From Volvox africanus (taxonomy: Eukaryota > Chlorophyta > Chlorophyceae > Chlamydomonadales > Volvocaceae): 64,000 nt of DNA. Where the stretch lies: positions 1,736,001-1,800,000 of the forward strand of contig BSDZ01000080.1 in the NCBI GenBank assembly GCA_030268105.1, read 5' to 3'. Positions 35,518-48,230 of the stretch are shown in pieces (position 1 is the first letter of the stretch; the number at the start of each line of letters is the position of its first letter). Below the pieces are notes generated by a model, which had not been told where the DNA came from, did no database searches, and was given only the letters and a program-made list of their open reading frames with translations. The translations under genes and the position numbers were made by a program.

Positions 35518-37853
35518 ATGGAGCCGCATTCTCTTGTATTACTTAGCGGATCGGCTCTTGATGCTTGTCACCACACGCACTTGCATGGAGCACAGACGAG
35601 AAGGGTCATAAAGCCAGTCCCGCCTCGACAGCATTTGCGGAGTTTGGCTCAAGGCTTAGCACGTTTGTTCCCTCAGCTCAGACAGCTCGGTCGCCGTTTG
35701 CGACGGACAAACAGTGACACGTCAGAGGGTGGCCAGGCTAAAATTGCGCGGACATGGACAACGACTTCCGACAATGAGCTGTCCACCACATCAAAACGCT
35801 GCTCCACTGTGCCCAACCCTCAGCACCACATCCAGCAAAACCGCCAGCCGCGCTGGCGCGCTCCTCGATGGCGAAGAGTACCTCCTAACGCCTTGCTGCA
35901 ATTCGGCCAAGAGCAGGTCGCATCACCACCCGTGATTACGGCAAAAGAAGAAGAAGAAGTCATTCTGCTGCAAGAGCAGCACCGTTTGGGAGTCTTGCGG
36001 GAGGACCAAGTGCAAGAGCACGATCAGGAACAGCTGCAGACACTTACTCTGTATCTGGACCAAAACTCGGTGCAATGTGAGCAGGAGCAGGAGCAGAAGC
36101 AGGGAGGACAGGCACATGTGCAATGTCAACAACGTCAGCACAAACTATTGGCGCACTACCACATGACTTCCGTACCGCATCGCCGAGGTCTGCTACGGTG
36201 CCTGGGCCGAATCCTCCGTGCAGCGGGCACACGGATACGGCCTCAAGTAAGTGTCAACCTGGGTCAACTCGTTTGCATTGCGACCTTGTGTGCACATCCA
36301 TCTGCCACCATGCAGCAGCTGTTCTTGTCACCCTGACCAGATGGGATATGCTGCTGTCCCATCGTCTCCTCCATCACATTTGTTTCAGGGACCCGGCGAG
36401 AACGACAAGAACATGCCGGAGCGGATATTGAACGTGGCGACATGTGGGATGTTCTTCCAGGCTGGTGTCAATATCGTGCGGTATGAACCGTCTTCGTACG
36501 CGGAAAACAGGCTTACTGTCGACCCTTCGTTCTTTCCCTGATCGATGTCGAGTTGATTGCATAATTGTGTCTATCTATCTATCTATCTATCCAGATAGAT
36601 AGATAGATAAATAGGTAGGTAGGTAGGTAGGTAGGTAGGTATATGTGTAAATACTTAGCCAGCTTTCTTTCCTTCCCTGGCTTCCCGGTTTTCCGGCTTC
36701 CTGGCTCTGTGGCGGATCTCTCGGTGTTGACACCCGTTGTTCATCCGTAGGCTCTGCCGCTCCTTATCCGCGCGGCGTTTTGGCTGGGCCTTCCTCGCCG
36801 TGGGAGCCATCGCAACCATCTATCACAGCTCCTGGGGACGCATCCGGCCGCTCGCACGAAAGGTGGATTATTACTCGATTGCGATGTCCAGCCTGCTGCT
36901 GCGGTCGGCCATGGTGGGGCCCGTGCCACGCTGGTTAACAGCGGCGATGCTGGCGGCGATTCCCTTCAAGCCCACGTTCATCTCAACCGCCAACTTCACG
37001 GCTGTTGAGGTGTGTGAAGAGATGTCTTTAGCGCCATTCTCTTGACATGGCTGGGCTGGCGGCATGTTTTGTTTTGTCGATGCTATGACGCTTCTAGCTT
37101 AGGATGGCGTGCAATAGGATATCAATCTGAAGGCTATGGGATACATGGCGAGTACGCCGCTGCCCCCTGTACTATGGCGTTTTGTAACTTCGAACCCTCT
37201 TCATATTCACTTGTTGTTAAGGTATTCGGATAAACCAACATCTGCTCACTGTCGCGATGCAGCGCTTGCTTGCCACGTCCCGCTTTTCTGATCAAACACC
37301 ACCTACCTGCTCACTGTCCACCTAGGCAGGGAACCCTGGGCGAACAACCAGAAAATTACCGGTCGAAAACCGTAATTACCGGTCTTCCTGTCCTGTGTTG
37401 ATGTCCTTGCATGACCGGGTTTTCCATGTATATGATTAGGACCACCTAAAATGGTGCGACATGTTTATGAGCTCTCTTGACCACGGCAGTGTTGGGCTGG
37501 GTGAGGCTTCATCGAGATCTGTATTGCACTTGGCATCCACTTGAGACCCACCGTAATGGCTAGGAAGTACAAGTCCTCCTGTACACGTGTGCCTTTATGT
37601 ACGTGTTCGCGCGCAGGTGCGGTACCTGCTGCTAGCTTTGTCACAGCGCCATCTGTTGGCTCAGTGGGCCGCACACACGGGCATGTCAGTGGTGGCCACA
37701 GCGTGTTTCACGCTGGAAGACACGCCGTTACTTTCGTGGTTCCCTTACACCCACGCAGCGTTTCACACGCTGTCCGCCGCGGCCTTCCTCACATTACCCT
37801 CCGCGCTTAACAACCTGACAGGCTCGCTGAGCTTCCACGGCAGCCGGCCATAG
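35518..37853 (+). CDS. Seven-helix membrane protein, CREST-like putative hydrolase
   Basis: Exons 35518-36246, 36341-36480, 36751-37009 and 37617-37853 join in phase (about 454 aa). The last three encode a hydrophobic protein with about seven membrane segments (TCGMFFQAGVNIV, FGWAFLAVGAIATIYHSS, YYSIAMSSLLLRSAMVG, LTAAMLAAIPFKPTFIST, VRYLLLALSQ, MSVVATACFTLEDTPLL, FHTLSAAAFLTLPSAL). YHSS, KVDYY and HAAFH supply the Ser, Asp and His set typical of the CREST superfamily (alkaline ceramidases, PAQR, Per1), which are zinc-dependent intramembrane hydrolases. Specificity cannot be told. The first exon is Gln/Glu-rich, low complexity and much less certain; translation could instead start at ATG 36341. 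A TGTAA lies 170 bp after the stop. Confidence 0.6.
36570..36644. repeat. (TCTA)n...(TAGA)n(TAGG)n tetranucleotide repeat
   Basis: TCTATC repeats are followed at once by GATAGATA repeats, a self-complementary hairpin, then by TAGG units. It is in an intron of the CREST-like gene. Confidence 0.9.
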
Positions 37854-38025
37854 CTGCGTAAAACGTCGACAGGGTTCTGCCCGGCATCGCGTTCTGCTCC
37901 AAAACCCAGCAGACTATTATCGTAAAGTGCTAGTTTGTGGTTCTTTATTTTCCACGTGGCTGCCTTCTTCTTCGGCTCGTTTAAAGTTTTAACCTGCGGG
38001 ATGAAGATATGTGTGCGCGCGTTTT

Positions 38026-38030
38026 TGTAA
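38026..38030 (+). terminator. TGTAA polyadenylation signal (CREST-like gene)
   Basis: Lies 173 bp after the stop at 37853 on the same strand. Confidence 0.5.
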
Positions 38031-39226
38031 ACCCATTCGTCCAGCTGGAATGCATCAGCATAGGTATGGCATATATCGGCAGCAGCCATTGGCTTCTTGT
38101 ATGGTATGCAAATTTATGCTGGCCTGCCTGCGAATATGAAGAGCAGCTTGATGACGCCGGTGGATGGCCGCTCTCCAGTTGCTTATTACGCTGGTCTGCC
38201 AGGGATGTACAATATTACGTGGGAGGGAACTGTGTTGTCGCCCTGCTGTCAGGTAGCAGTTAGCGGAATATTGTGTTATGTACCGGCACTTTGGCCGGTT
38301 CCTATCTCCTGGCTGACAGGTGCTCTTCGGGTGTGTCAGCACTCGATGAAGAATCTCATATGACACCACCGATTTGGGTTTGTTTAGTCCACGTGCGGAG
38401 CGTGTTTGTATTGCACGGGTGGTTCCATTCTTTCGGGGTTCCTTCTAGGCTAGCCATCGTGCGTTTTTGCTTCAAGGGTTTAGCCCAAATCTTTCTGACT
38501 GCTGTACACAACTTAAGTTTCGTTAACACGGCCGTGCCGCCCCCATGCCCTTGGCTGCTAGGGTGCACGTGTTTCCATGCGCAACCAGTTGTACTCTTTT
38601 GTCCAGGGGAAGATACGCCACTCCGTGCCGCTTGATATGCGTTTTGACCGCTCTTCATAGAGAAGATAATATTTATATTTTGGATCGCACACTACTGTAT
38701 CTGTAGTGGATCAAAGACTTTGCGGAATCGTCCGTGAGTTCGTAATGCCATAGCTGTAATAGCCGTTTTAAACACGATTGTCGCATATATGTTGTAGGCC
38801 TGGCGTATGTTTCCAGGTTGAAGGAGAGTCCTGTGGAAGCGTGGATTGGCGTTTCCTTACAAGAGGCAAGAGTAGCATGCATGGGTCTACGGTAGGTAGG
38901 AGGGACGGTGAGAGACTGAAAATATCCGATTTGTGCTTGGAAATTCGTGGCCTTACTGCTGCGACATTATTACCGTTCCCCAAGACACATATAGTGCCTT
39001 CAAGATCTGCTGTCTCGGTACAATAAATTGGTTCGTATTGATGGCAAGGATGGCATTGGCGTGCATGACGGTCAATGCGCTTAAGTCGTGCTTGTAATAT
39101 GCTGCATCTATGCGGAGGACCACCCACTGACACACCACCTCTCATGCTCCCCGAAGGCTTCGAAGATCACTGAGCGTCAAGATGAATTTTTTTCGTCCAG
39201 CCAGTTACTAAGGTTATTATCAAATT
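38031..39226. other. Intergenic, no gene recognised
   Basis: Only short overlapping frames without family resemblance or consistent splice sites. Confidence 0.4.
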
Positions 39227-39731
39227 ATGGATAAAACGGCATTTCATGCAAAAATTGGGATGGTCGTTTTGCGTCTAATCCATTCCGGTAAAAGTGTGAT
39301 GCTTGCAAAACCGGACATGGAGCCAGATGTACTGTACGACTGCGTAGAGCGCGGGCGCCGCGATCTGCTGAAAGCGTCTTTAAGGCAAGGCCATAGAAGG
39401 GAAGACAACATAAGGATTCATAAAGCTCTATCATCAGCTCTTGCCCTCTCTGTAAGGCTTTGTACAGATCTTTTGGCCAAGTAACGCTGAGGTTACAGTT
39501 GCCTTCCCTCAAAGGCCCTCCCATAGCTTGTGCTTAAATTACAGAATAATACATTGACTTGTCCTGGGATTATTCATCGCCTCAGACGCCCGCATCAAGG
39601 AAGAAGGAGTCGTCCGCCATAATTGCTCCCAGCTCACGAACGTTGTCGAAGAGACTACCCATATCAGCTCAGGTCCCGAGGAGCTTTCTTTGCATGAGCA
39701 CCAGGCTCCGAAGGGTTCCCGCAGATGATAG
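39227..39731 (+). CDS. Possible exon pair upstream of the first GATA gene
   Basis: A frame starting at ATG 39227 (MDKTAFHAKIGMVVLRL, PDVLYDCVERGRRDLLKASL) runs to a GTAAGG donor at 39452. It can join in phase to an exon from about 39591, which ends at a GTAAGT donor near 39732. Both look mildly coding. They could be 5' exons of the GATA gene that starts at 40306 in the model given here, but no phase-consistent join to it was found. Not recognised as any family. Confidence 0.25.
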
Positions 39732-40305
39732 TAAGTGCGGTCATGTCGAGCTAGACGACGCAGTTGTGTTCACATCTGTACATTGGTCAATGCGCAGAAA
39801 AAAATATTTTACGCAAATATATCCGTTTGAATTGGTATGTCCGTGTTTAGAGTGGCATGCCGAGGGGAAGTTGTGCAAGCTGTGGCTGACGTTGGGGCCA
39901 AGTAACACGGTTCATCGCTTAAGGGGGCTAGCGTTTTCATCGTAAAATATGGATATAAATGGTAAAGGTTACTCTGTTTTGAGGGTGTTGCTGGTGGGGA
40001 CGCGGAAGCAACCAGAACTCGTTGTCAGTTGCCTTTGGGTTGTTGCACTAGGCGCCAGTTTTCCTTGAAACTGTGAGCATGCTTATGATGTAATCAGCCG
40101 CATATGTATTCAAGAAAAAATAAATTGAATTTAAAACCTGCATTTCTGGTTTGGCATCCGCCATGACGCACTCAAACAGTTAAAGCGCGCAAAAGCCCTC
40201 GTCCTGACGACTGGCCTTACGGAGCCAGCGATGTGAGTGTCACGTTCGGATTCCATGTAGGGAGCAACTGAAGCCTCCATAGAACAGCAATAGATCATAT
40301 CCGCA

Positions 40306-40545
40306 ATGTATGCCAACAGTGCTGCTCGCTTAACGCTGACTCCCAGCCCTCACCATCCCACTGTTTCGGAGCTGCAGCTACAACAGCAACAACAGCATCA
40401 GCTGCTTGACTGGCGAGGTAGGAGGCGTCAGCAGCGCCAGGGCGACCCGAGCGAAGCACTGGCACATGCGTTGCTGGAAACTGTACGGCAGGCGCTGTAC
40501 GATGATGGTGGCGACGATGGCACCGACGTCGACGGCGCCACCGCC

Positions 40546-40590
<45 letters not shown>

Positions 40591-43500
40591 GCAGCAGCAG
40601 TGTACACACCTAGGAGAAGCAGTCGGCCTGCGCGCCAATCCGCTGTCCTTGATAGCGTCTTCAATGACCGCTGGGGAAGCTATTCTTTAATACCGATTCA
40701 CGCGGACCTGGCGGATTATTGGAACTGTCCGTCCTTCGAGGAGCCCTACCCAGATGCCTACCCGGAACAAGATTCAGAGCCTGTCGCATATGTTCATGTG
40801 GATGGGGGACGCCACCAGGATGACATTCCTGCAGTGAAGCGACAACGGCACTGGCCCGCAACGCCACTTCTGGCAGAGGGCCGAGCCCAGGGCCATAGGG
40901 CTCTTTCAGCACAGGAATTGATGCTGAGGGCAACATGGGCTGCGCACGACCCGGCTACCATTGCGGCTGCGGCTTTGCATCCGGCTGCGGCCTTGCAGCA
41001 TATGTTTCTGGCGGCAGGACCATTGAGCGCGCTGAACTATCCTCCGCAGTCACATCATGGCGAGGCGATGACGACGCCCTCTCACGGATCCGCACACACC
41101 AACGTAAACGACTCTGGAGATGGCGGGGAGGTCGGAAACACCATGCGGGACGACAATAATGACGCCGAGTACGAGGTTCCTGTAGATCGAAGGGAGCAAA
41201 TCTCCATAGATGATGGCAACGACGCACCCGTCGCGCAGCGCAAGAAGTAAGGGAGTTGCTTTTCGGAGCCACACGGAAACGTTTTCTTTCATTTAAATAG
41301 TTTGGGTCCGCCTTATTATTTTTTACCAGTTGGTTTTGAACGGACGATGGCCTTGGAGGTTAGGCGGACTTCCCGCCATGAAGCTGTTAAACATGCCTAG
41401 GCACGAAACTGTTGTTGCTATCGATCTTTTGCCTTACAACGCAGCATCATATAGTTCATTTCCAATAATATCTTTACCGGCTTATTACTCCGGGCTTTCC
41501 ATACACCATGAGCATTTGGATGAACGATGCGGGATGGATGCTGCTACAGATCATTCGTCCACTCTGCATGGACATTATCCCCGGAACAAAAATTGCCTCT
41601 CGCCCCTAAATTTTGGGAAGCATATGTATTATTTAAAAAAATATTCAGTTCAATTTGAACCAACCCTCTTAACAATACGTCCCGTCGCCCTCGCTGCGCA
41701 TCGAACCCCGCCCGGCGCAATAACAGGCAGAATGTCCCCAAGCCAGGCATCCCGGGTGGACCGTGCGCGCACTGCGGCACCACGGAGAGTCCACAATGGC
41801 GACGGCCTCTGACTAAAAAGGTGGTGCTCTGCAACGCATGCGGCATCTATTTCAGCCGACATCACTCACTTCCCAAGCGAAAGAAGGTCGGCTCGATATT
41901 TGTCAGGTTCAATGACCGGGATGTGATATTTGCCAGTAGTCGGACAGCGTTACTTATGACGGTGATCCTGGCTGCGCTGGCGACGCAGCCCGTGTCCATC
42001 CCTGAGCTAAGGAATGCCGCTCCCTCGGGCCCCCCCGTCCCGGTGGGCAAAATGCAGTTTATTTAATAGATTATTTATAAAATATATATCATTAATATAT
42101 ATAGATATGTTACTGTACTATTATACATTATATTATAATTAAAATTATTATTTAATTAATTATTATATCATAATTAAATATATGTGGTACACATTGCATG
42201 GTGGTGCTGCTGATTCGCTGGTGAATGATTATCCGTGTATGATTATCGGATGATGTCAGACGGTATTACCCAGCGGAGATTCGCATGCCGTATACGCGTG
42301 CCTTTGTTGTCATTTTACGCGCGTCCTTCCTTTCCTTCGTCGCCTCTTATGGCCTACTGTGTCTCGGTTGTTTGGGTACATCTGCATGCTGCAGCTTGCG
42401 AGTTGCGGTTCGCACGCGATCCCACGGCCCAGCAAAGCGACGGCACCGACACAGGCACCGACACAGGCACCGACACAGGCACCGACACAGGCACAGGCAT
42501 CGCCCCCAGAAAAATCGGATTCAACGGCACTGATGTTCTGCGAGGAAAAGTTGGAGGTAGGTCACATACCTAAACCAACTGCCTAAATGATTCTTGAATA
42601 AATAAAATGCCAGATCGAATGGGTCCATGTGAACTAGTAAGTCGATCGCATGCACTTTAATCGTCCTTAAGACGCTAGTACGGCGTGACAAATCATGGGA
42701 CGGTGAATCTTGGCATCTTGAAAGATCATTGTGACCATGATTACTACCAGCACCGTGGCTTTTGTGACTGGACAGGCGGAGGAGGAGGCGGTCTCGCCAG
42801 TGTCGTCATTGGCGACAATAGTAGCCGCGCCGCAGCATGCTCCAAATCCGCTCCCGAACCACCGAGCTGAGGCCCTGGCCCAGGTCTTGTCGCCCTCAGG
42901 TTGTAAGATCGTTGGCTTGCGCAGTGAGATGGGTCAATCGGGAAGGCCCGTTGGGTATCACAGCTTATGACGGGAGGATAGCGGCCGCTTTTTGTCTGTA
43001 TGCCGGGCCGTGGGTTCGCACGCGTTCAGGTTGACTCCTGTCATGCGCTATTGCCTAGCTTCACGAAACATGTTGACTGTACCGCCATTTAATCGTTTTC
43101 GACTTATTAAAATTTTGCGATCTGGGTTTTAGGCGCACAGCCCCAGAATGACATTATCTGTACCTAAAATAAACACGTAAGAAGTTATTTAAGCTTGGGT
43201 CCTTGAACTGTTCGATTCCATGATTTTTGTTAATGAATGCGTGAAGAAGTTTGTGCCCTGCGGTCATGCACGCCGGTACTGCTAGCACGTGGGCATGGCG
43301 GGGAACGTGGGAAGGAGGAAATGTGAAATGTGAAATGTCGGGTTGCGAAGGACTCGATTTCCTTTTACAGATCACTAATCGAGCAATCAATCTCGCACGC
43401 GTCTCGGCGGTTTTCGTGCAATTGTTCTCGTTTGATGATTATTAATCTGCCGCCATCTACCGTTCCGTCCGTACCGGCTCGCTACTATGGTTGTCGCAGG

Positions 43501-43648
43501 CCTAGACATTGCTGCGGTCCCGCAAAATCAACAGGAGCGCTCGACGCTGTCCAAGCTCTCCATCCCGTTGATGACGACCTTGCCTATCGTTGGAGGCATT
43601 AACGCCATAATTCAAACATTCCTCAATCCTGATCTTACTCCTCAATGA
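40306..43648 (+). CDS. GATA-type zinc finger protein 1
   Basis: Five exons join in phase: 40306-41246, 41727-41886, 42395-42556, 42776-42899, 43500-43648 (about 511 aa). Exon 2 encodes one GATA finger, CAHC-X18-CNAC, with the hallmark TTESPQWRR before LCNACGIYF. The 18-residue loop is the plant and algal type. A basic patch (LPKRKK) follows, as usual for DNA contact and nuclear import. Exon 1 has Gln runs, a poly-Ala tract from a (GCA)n repeat, and an RRSSRPARQ patch. Exon 3 carries an APTQ repeat. The C-terminus ends LPIVGGINAIIQTFLNPDL. A nuclear transcription factor is inferred. The exon 2 donor (GTCGGC) and exon 4 donor (GTTGTA) are weak. A TGTAA lies 34 bp after the stop. Confidence 0.75.
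40546..40599. repeat. (GCA)n trinucleotide repeat coding poly-Ala
   Basis: About 17 GCA units with one GCC interruption, inside exon 1 of GATA gene 1. In the coding frame it encodes alanine; a shifted frame would encode glutamine. Confidence 0.95.
42442..42495. repeat. 12-bp minisatellite coding APTQ repeats
   Basis: Four tandem units of GCACCGACACAG in exon 3 of GATA gene 1. Twelve bases keep the frame. Confidence 0.9.
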
Positions 43649-43681
43649 GGAAGTTCAGGAGCTCGGTAACGAAGGCTTCCT

Positions 43682-43686
43682 TGTAA
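43682..43686 (+). terminator. TGTAA polyadenylation signal (GATA gene 1)
   Basis: 34 bp after the predicted stop at 43648; very close for this lineage but on the right strand. Confidence 0.45.
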
Positions 43687-44242
43687 CAATATGTTCCAGC
43701 ACGGGAGGAGGCGGGCTCGTTAGTTGAGAAGCTGGCCTGGTCGATTAATCTCCCATGCTTTGGTGGATATTTGTACAATTTATCGATTATTTGTGCGTGG
43801 ATTCATACCTGGCTCGCTTCATACCATGGAAGCGTGTATACCTTGTACCCTCCACGAGCAGATCAGAAAGTTTTCCCCTCCGTGATGCTCCTCCGTGTCT
43901 GTGAACGTCTCTGTTGTTGCGCTCATGCCGATTTGCTTGATTTCGTGCCGCGAAGAGGGTGCACTTATGTATTTCTCGGACGGGTCGTTCCTCGGAATTT
44001 GGCCAACACGGGCTAACCACCTTTTCTGTTCTCGGTGCCTGACTTCCCGTGATCCTTTGGGATGGTTTAATTGTCGACGGTTGGGAGGGTGCAAATGGCA
44101 AACGCAAATGGTTGTCCTCTATCCTGCCACCCTGAAGGGTGTGCAAGATGAATGATGAGTGGGCGAACCGCTGCAGATGACCCGTATGAAGGGTGGGGAT
44201 GAAATATTATATCTGCAACATGCTAGCCCCTAAAGCCTGTAG

Positions 44243-47200
44243 ATGCGAATCAATTTGACTAAGGCACAACGCCTTCTGAGTGTGGAAGAAGCATTCTCGC
44301 TTCTTCGAGAGCTTCGTCCGAGCTCTCCTAACGCCGTACGTAGTGGTCGTGGTTCAGGCATGAAGATGTACTCCCAGGAATGTGTGCACGTGTGTGTCCT
44401 ATACATGTTTCTGTGGCAATAAATGCTTGATTGGATATGCTTGTAATTGGCTTATTTCAGTGGGTAGATAACGACCTACATGTTCGTGCAGAACGAGTAG
44501 ACGGGGGCAGGCAGGTAAGAACCTGTGGAACCTGGATGAATTTGCCACGTTTTATATTTGCTTTGATGCGGATGGAATCCTATTAGGATCGAAAGTGTGG
44601 TACGAGAATGCGACCTTACTTTGACCCGAAAGTTAGAACGTTGCACCGCTGTCAGGTAACAATTCATTGACACAAAGTTACTTTCTGCTAGGTGTTCATG
44701 TGTTTTTTATTCGCTACTGGGTTTCTTCGCCTTTCGGAATCATGTACGGTCCGGTTGACGTGTTATGCCCTCAGTTACGGTGTAGAAATCATTGATTTCA
44801 ATTTATCGGGAAATGTGAAGACACATGCTCTGTAATCATAGCACGATATCAAGGCTTCATGTCTTTTGCCTAGGGTTTGCTCTTTGCGAGCACATTCCAC
44901 CTGAATGAAATAATTTCTATCCAAACATCCTTACAATACATATTTATCTGCCTTGAATTAAAATTTTTGGGTCAAATGCATCTTTGGACATCCGGTCAGG
45001 TAGTAGCTGGCATTATCGGCAAACATGACGAAAGGCCATGCTATTTCTTCTTTAATGAATAGGTTTGGTCACTTGATAAGAAACATTTCCGTTTTGAATC
45101 AGGTTTAGCGGAGGGTTCCCTTCAAGGTGCTGTCGAAGTGCCATTATTCCTGAAAGGTGCCGACTCGTCAACCCAGCTGGGGAACACAAGGAGCGCACAG
45201 AGGCCAGCTGAAATCTATTGTAACAGTTTATAAATTTCATCGATTAAACTTCGCGGTTGCCAACTAAACGGAACAGCGAACTTTTAACCGATTGAGGGTG
45301 CCTGACCTTCTCCCACGCCTCCGCCATGGGGGAAGAAATGTCGGAGGTAAAACTTTCGTAACTGTTTAATGTAGCCGCAATAGTTGACAATAAGCGCTCC
45401 GGTTTCGCTGGTTGACTGTTGCCCATCGCCATACAGGGTGGGGTTTTCGCTCACGCCAAGGCTCGGGCGCTCCTAGAGGTGGTTCGTCTTGCGTTTGAAG
45501 AAGGTATTGGATTTGAGGCCGAATTCCTCAGCCCTGGCTCTGCAACAGTTCAAGGGGATGCTGAAGGACCTGATAACGACGGTAAGCACCCGTACCCTCA
45601 ACTGCCTTACCGGTGTGCTGCGTATGAGCATATTTTCACAGGTGTCTAATCTTTCAGGTTTATCGTTTCCCAAGTCGAAGAATGGAAAGGAGCTTGCACA
45701 GCATCCAGCGCATCCACCTCACAGGTCGTCCGGCACTGGCAACAGCTCAAGATTAGTTGCCGGCGGGCCGTGCATGTGGTGTAGTGTCACAGCAACGCCT
45801 CAGGTATGCTGGCTCGCGCATCTTGGTTCGCTACCCCCGTACTGTCTTAACATTTTAACATTTAACATTCCATCAGCGTCGCCGCCAGCTGCCCATTCGT
45901 CCATTCGACGATGTAACAAAACCTTTGCCTCGCAGTCTTGATAATGATAGCAGCAGCTGATATCCCTGCCGGGCGCTAACTAACAACGCACGGAAGTATA
46001 AGGCTTGTAGGTCGCGCTTGCCCTGCGTGACGGTTAATACAACGGTTATGCAACAAACTTGTACACAGATCGTGTTGCGGAAGCTAGGTTTGAGTAAGTG
46101 CCCTGCTTACCGCAGAAACTTGTCGCCCTGCGGTATCATTGCCAAGAAACTTCCTGAACGGTTGTTTTTTTGTTATGCGCCATCATGCCGTTACCGTGCA
46201 GTGGCGACGGCCGCGAGGGACAAATAAGTTGTTATGCAATGCGTGCGGAATCTTCTTTACTCGATACGGGAAGCTGCCGGAGAGAAGCCATGTGAGCGAC
46301 AGCTGGCCGTCTTGTGTTAATGACCCAACCCTCAACTCCCAACCCTTAGTCCTCGCGACACCAAGCTGTGCATTAGGTTCTGGGCGTATTGATCACTTGT
46401 CGTGCATCTGGAAAGGGATCTTCCAAATGGCTCTCCAGCAATTGGCTGCAATTGGCCGTTGTCATTTTGTAAATCTTACATGAATAGTATGTGTTGTTGA
46501 TCCACTCATTTGTGTTGTGACTCCCGTTCTTCTTGCCTCTGTCGGTGGCCGGCCTCGCAGCACATCCATGCGGCAGCCAACCAAACCCCCATCGCCGCTG
46601 TTGCTGTGGCGCCGCCGGCGCATCCCGGCATGCCCTCGTCGGTGCCCGCCGTTAAAGAGCCGTACCCGCTCCAAAGCCAGGGTGACGTGGACCAGGCCGA
46701 GCCTGCCCATAACTGGCCTGCGGAAATCGACGCCACGGACGCCGGTGGTTGGAACCTTCACGAGCAAGTGAAGGCTGAGTCGCAGCAGAAAGCGGTACAG
46801 CGGGAGACAGTGTCAAGCCGCACGGGCGGGATCTCTTCTCAGACGAGGTCCAGCGCGCACAAGCGGAAGGGCGCACCTCAGCTGGAGTCCGAATTGCTGC
46901 CCTGCATGGAGAGAAGCACCTCAGTGGACATGGATACGAAAGCCTCGCCAGCTCCATCAGAACCGCCGGTTGCTGCATCATTGCCGGTACGGGCCACGTC
47001 GCCTATGCATGCGCTATCAGCACACTCGGGTCTATCTAGATTGGTAATGCAGTCCGCAGCACCAGCAGGAGCAGCCTCCGTTTCCGTCAGCGGCAGGATC
47101 ACAACACCGGCGGGTTCGACGGCAGCGGCAGCGGCAGCGGCAATCATGGAGCGCCCGGTATCTACCTTGATCAATGTCGCACCGCTGGTTCTCGGTTTGC

Positions 47201-48030
47201 AGAAAATTAGCCAGAGGCAGCATCTGGGTCTGCTGGATCCGTCAATAACGGGGCTGGGGGCGTTGTCATCATTGCCATCATACTTGCAAGGGCCTGGCAG
47301 CGCTGCACCCGTGATACAGGGTAAAAGCTCACCTGCGGATGTGGTACGCGGGCTTGGACATCCGGGGTTCGTGCAATCACACGGACTCGGCCGCGCGGCC
47401 ACCACACTGACTTTGCCGCCAAAGCTCCGCCCTCGGCCTCTCTTGTTGCCGAACGCGGCGCTGGCTGCGCCGCCGCCACGGCCATCGTACGTGCGGCCAT
47501 CCAAGCGCCATTGGCGGCCACTCGCTGGTGAGTCTGATGACAGCAATGTCAGCACGGACAGCCACGCAGCTATGAATGGCGATCCGGGGACCCCGCACGA
47601 TGACGACGAGGGCGGCACGGCCACTGCCGGGCCCAATTTCACGAACATAACAACCACCTCAGGCTCAGCGTCCAGCGCGACCGTTGGGACGCTAGGCAGA
47701 TTGTCCTACTCACCGCTGACGCCTCCAGCTGGAGCGCACTCCCTATCGGCCATCCTTGCACGTCCCGGTATGGCAGTGCCGTCGACGCTGGTAGCTGCCG
47801 CTGCAGACGGGGTGAACACCGGTAGCGATGGCAACCCCTTATTACCACCGCCGCTTGCGTCGGAGGCAATTGCGCTGCAGCCGCTGCTGGCAGGAGCTGG
47901 TCCAGATCCATTGTCTGCGGCCCAGCTTCTACTGCCGCAGCCTCAGGCCGTTCTGCTCCGAGCGCGCAAGTCGAAGGGCCCTCGCGGTCATGCAGCCAGC
48001 GCTACGCCGAGCTCATCCACGCAGTCGTGA
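44243..48030 (+). CDS. GATA-type zinc finger protein 2
   Basis: Exons 44243-44335, 44461-44514, 45437-45503, (45532-45581), 45642-45803, 46202-46291 and 46561-48030 join in phase, about 661 aa. The first exon (MRINLTKAQRLLSVEEAFSL) is too short to stand out as an ORF but ends at a perfect GTACGT donor. Helical segments follow (ARALLEVVRLAFEE). The GATA finger is split by an intron: CMWC-SVTATPQ|WRRPRGTNKLL-CNAC, again an 18-residue loop. The long last exon is Ala/Pro/Ser-rich without a second finger. A nuclear transcription factor is expected. In the neighbouring GATA gene the finger has no intron at this place. Exon 4 is uncertain: skipping it and using the acceptor at 45657 also keeps frame. 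A TGTAA lies 192 bp after the stop. Confidence 0.78.
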
Positions 48031-48221
48031 GAGGGCGCCACGCCACGATGCCCTACTGCTCTCACCGGGCCTCGTGGTCGTGGTCGACGATGCAGCAAAC
48101 GGGTGTCAGAAGTACTGGTGTCGGCGAGATATGCCCAGTATGAAGTATAGATACATATTAGTAGCAGCTGTGGCACGGTGCAATGCCCTCCATTTAGGCC
48201 GCCATCACAGCCGCCATGTCA

Positions 48222-48226
48222 TGTAA
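48222..48226 (+). terminator. TGTAA polyadenylation signal (GATA gene 2)
   Basis: About 190 bp after the stop at 48030. Confidence 0.5.
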
Positions 48227-48230
48227 GACC

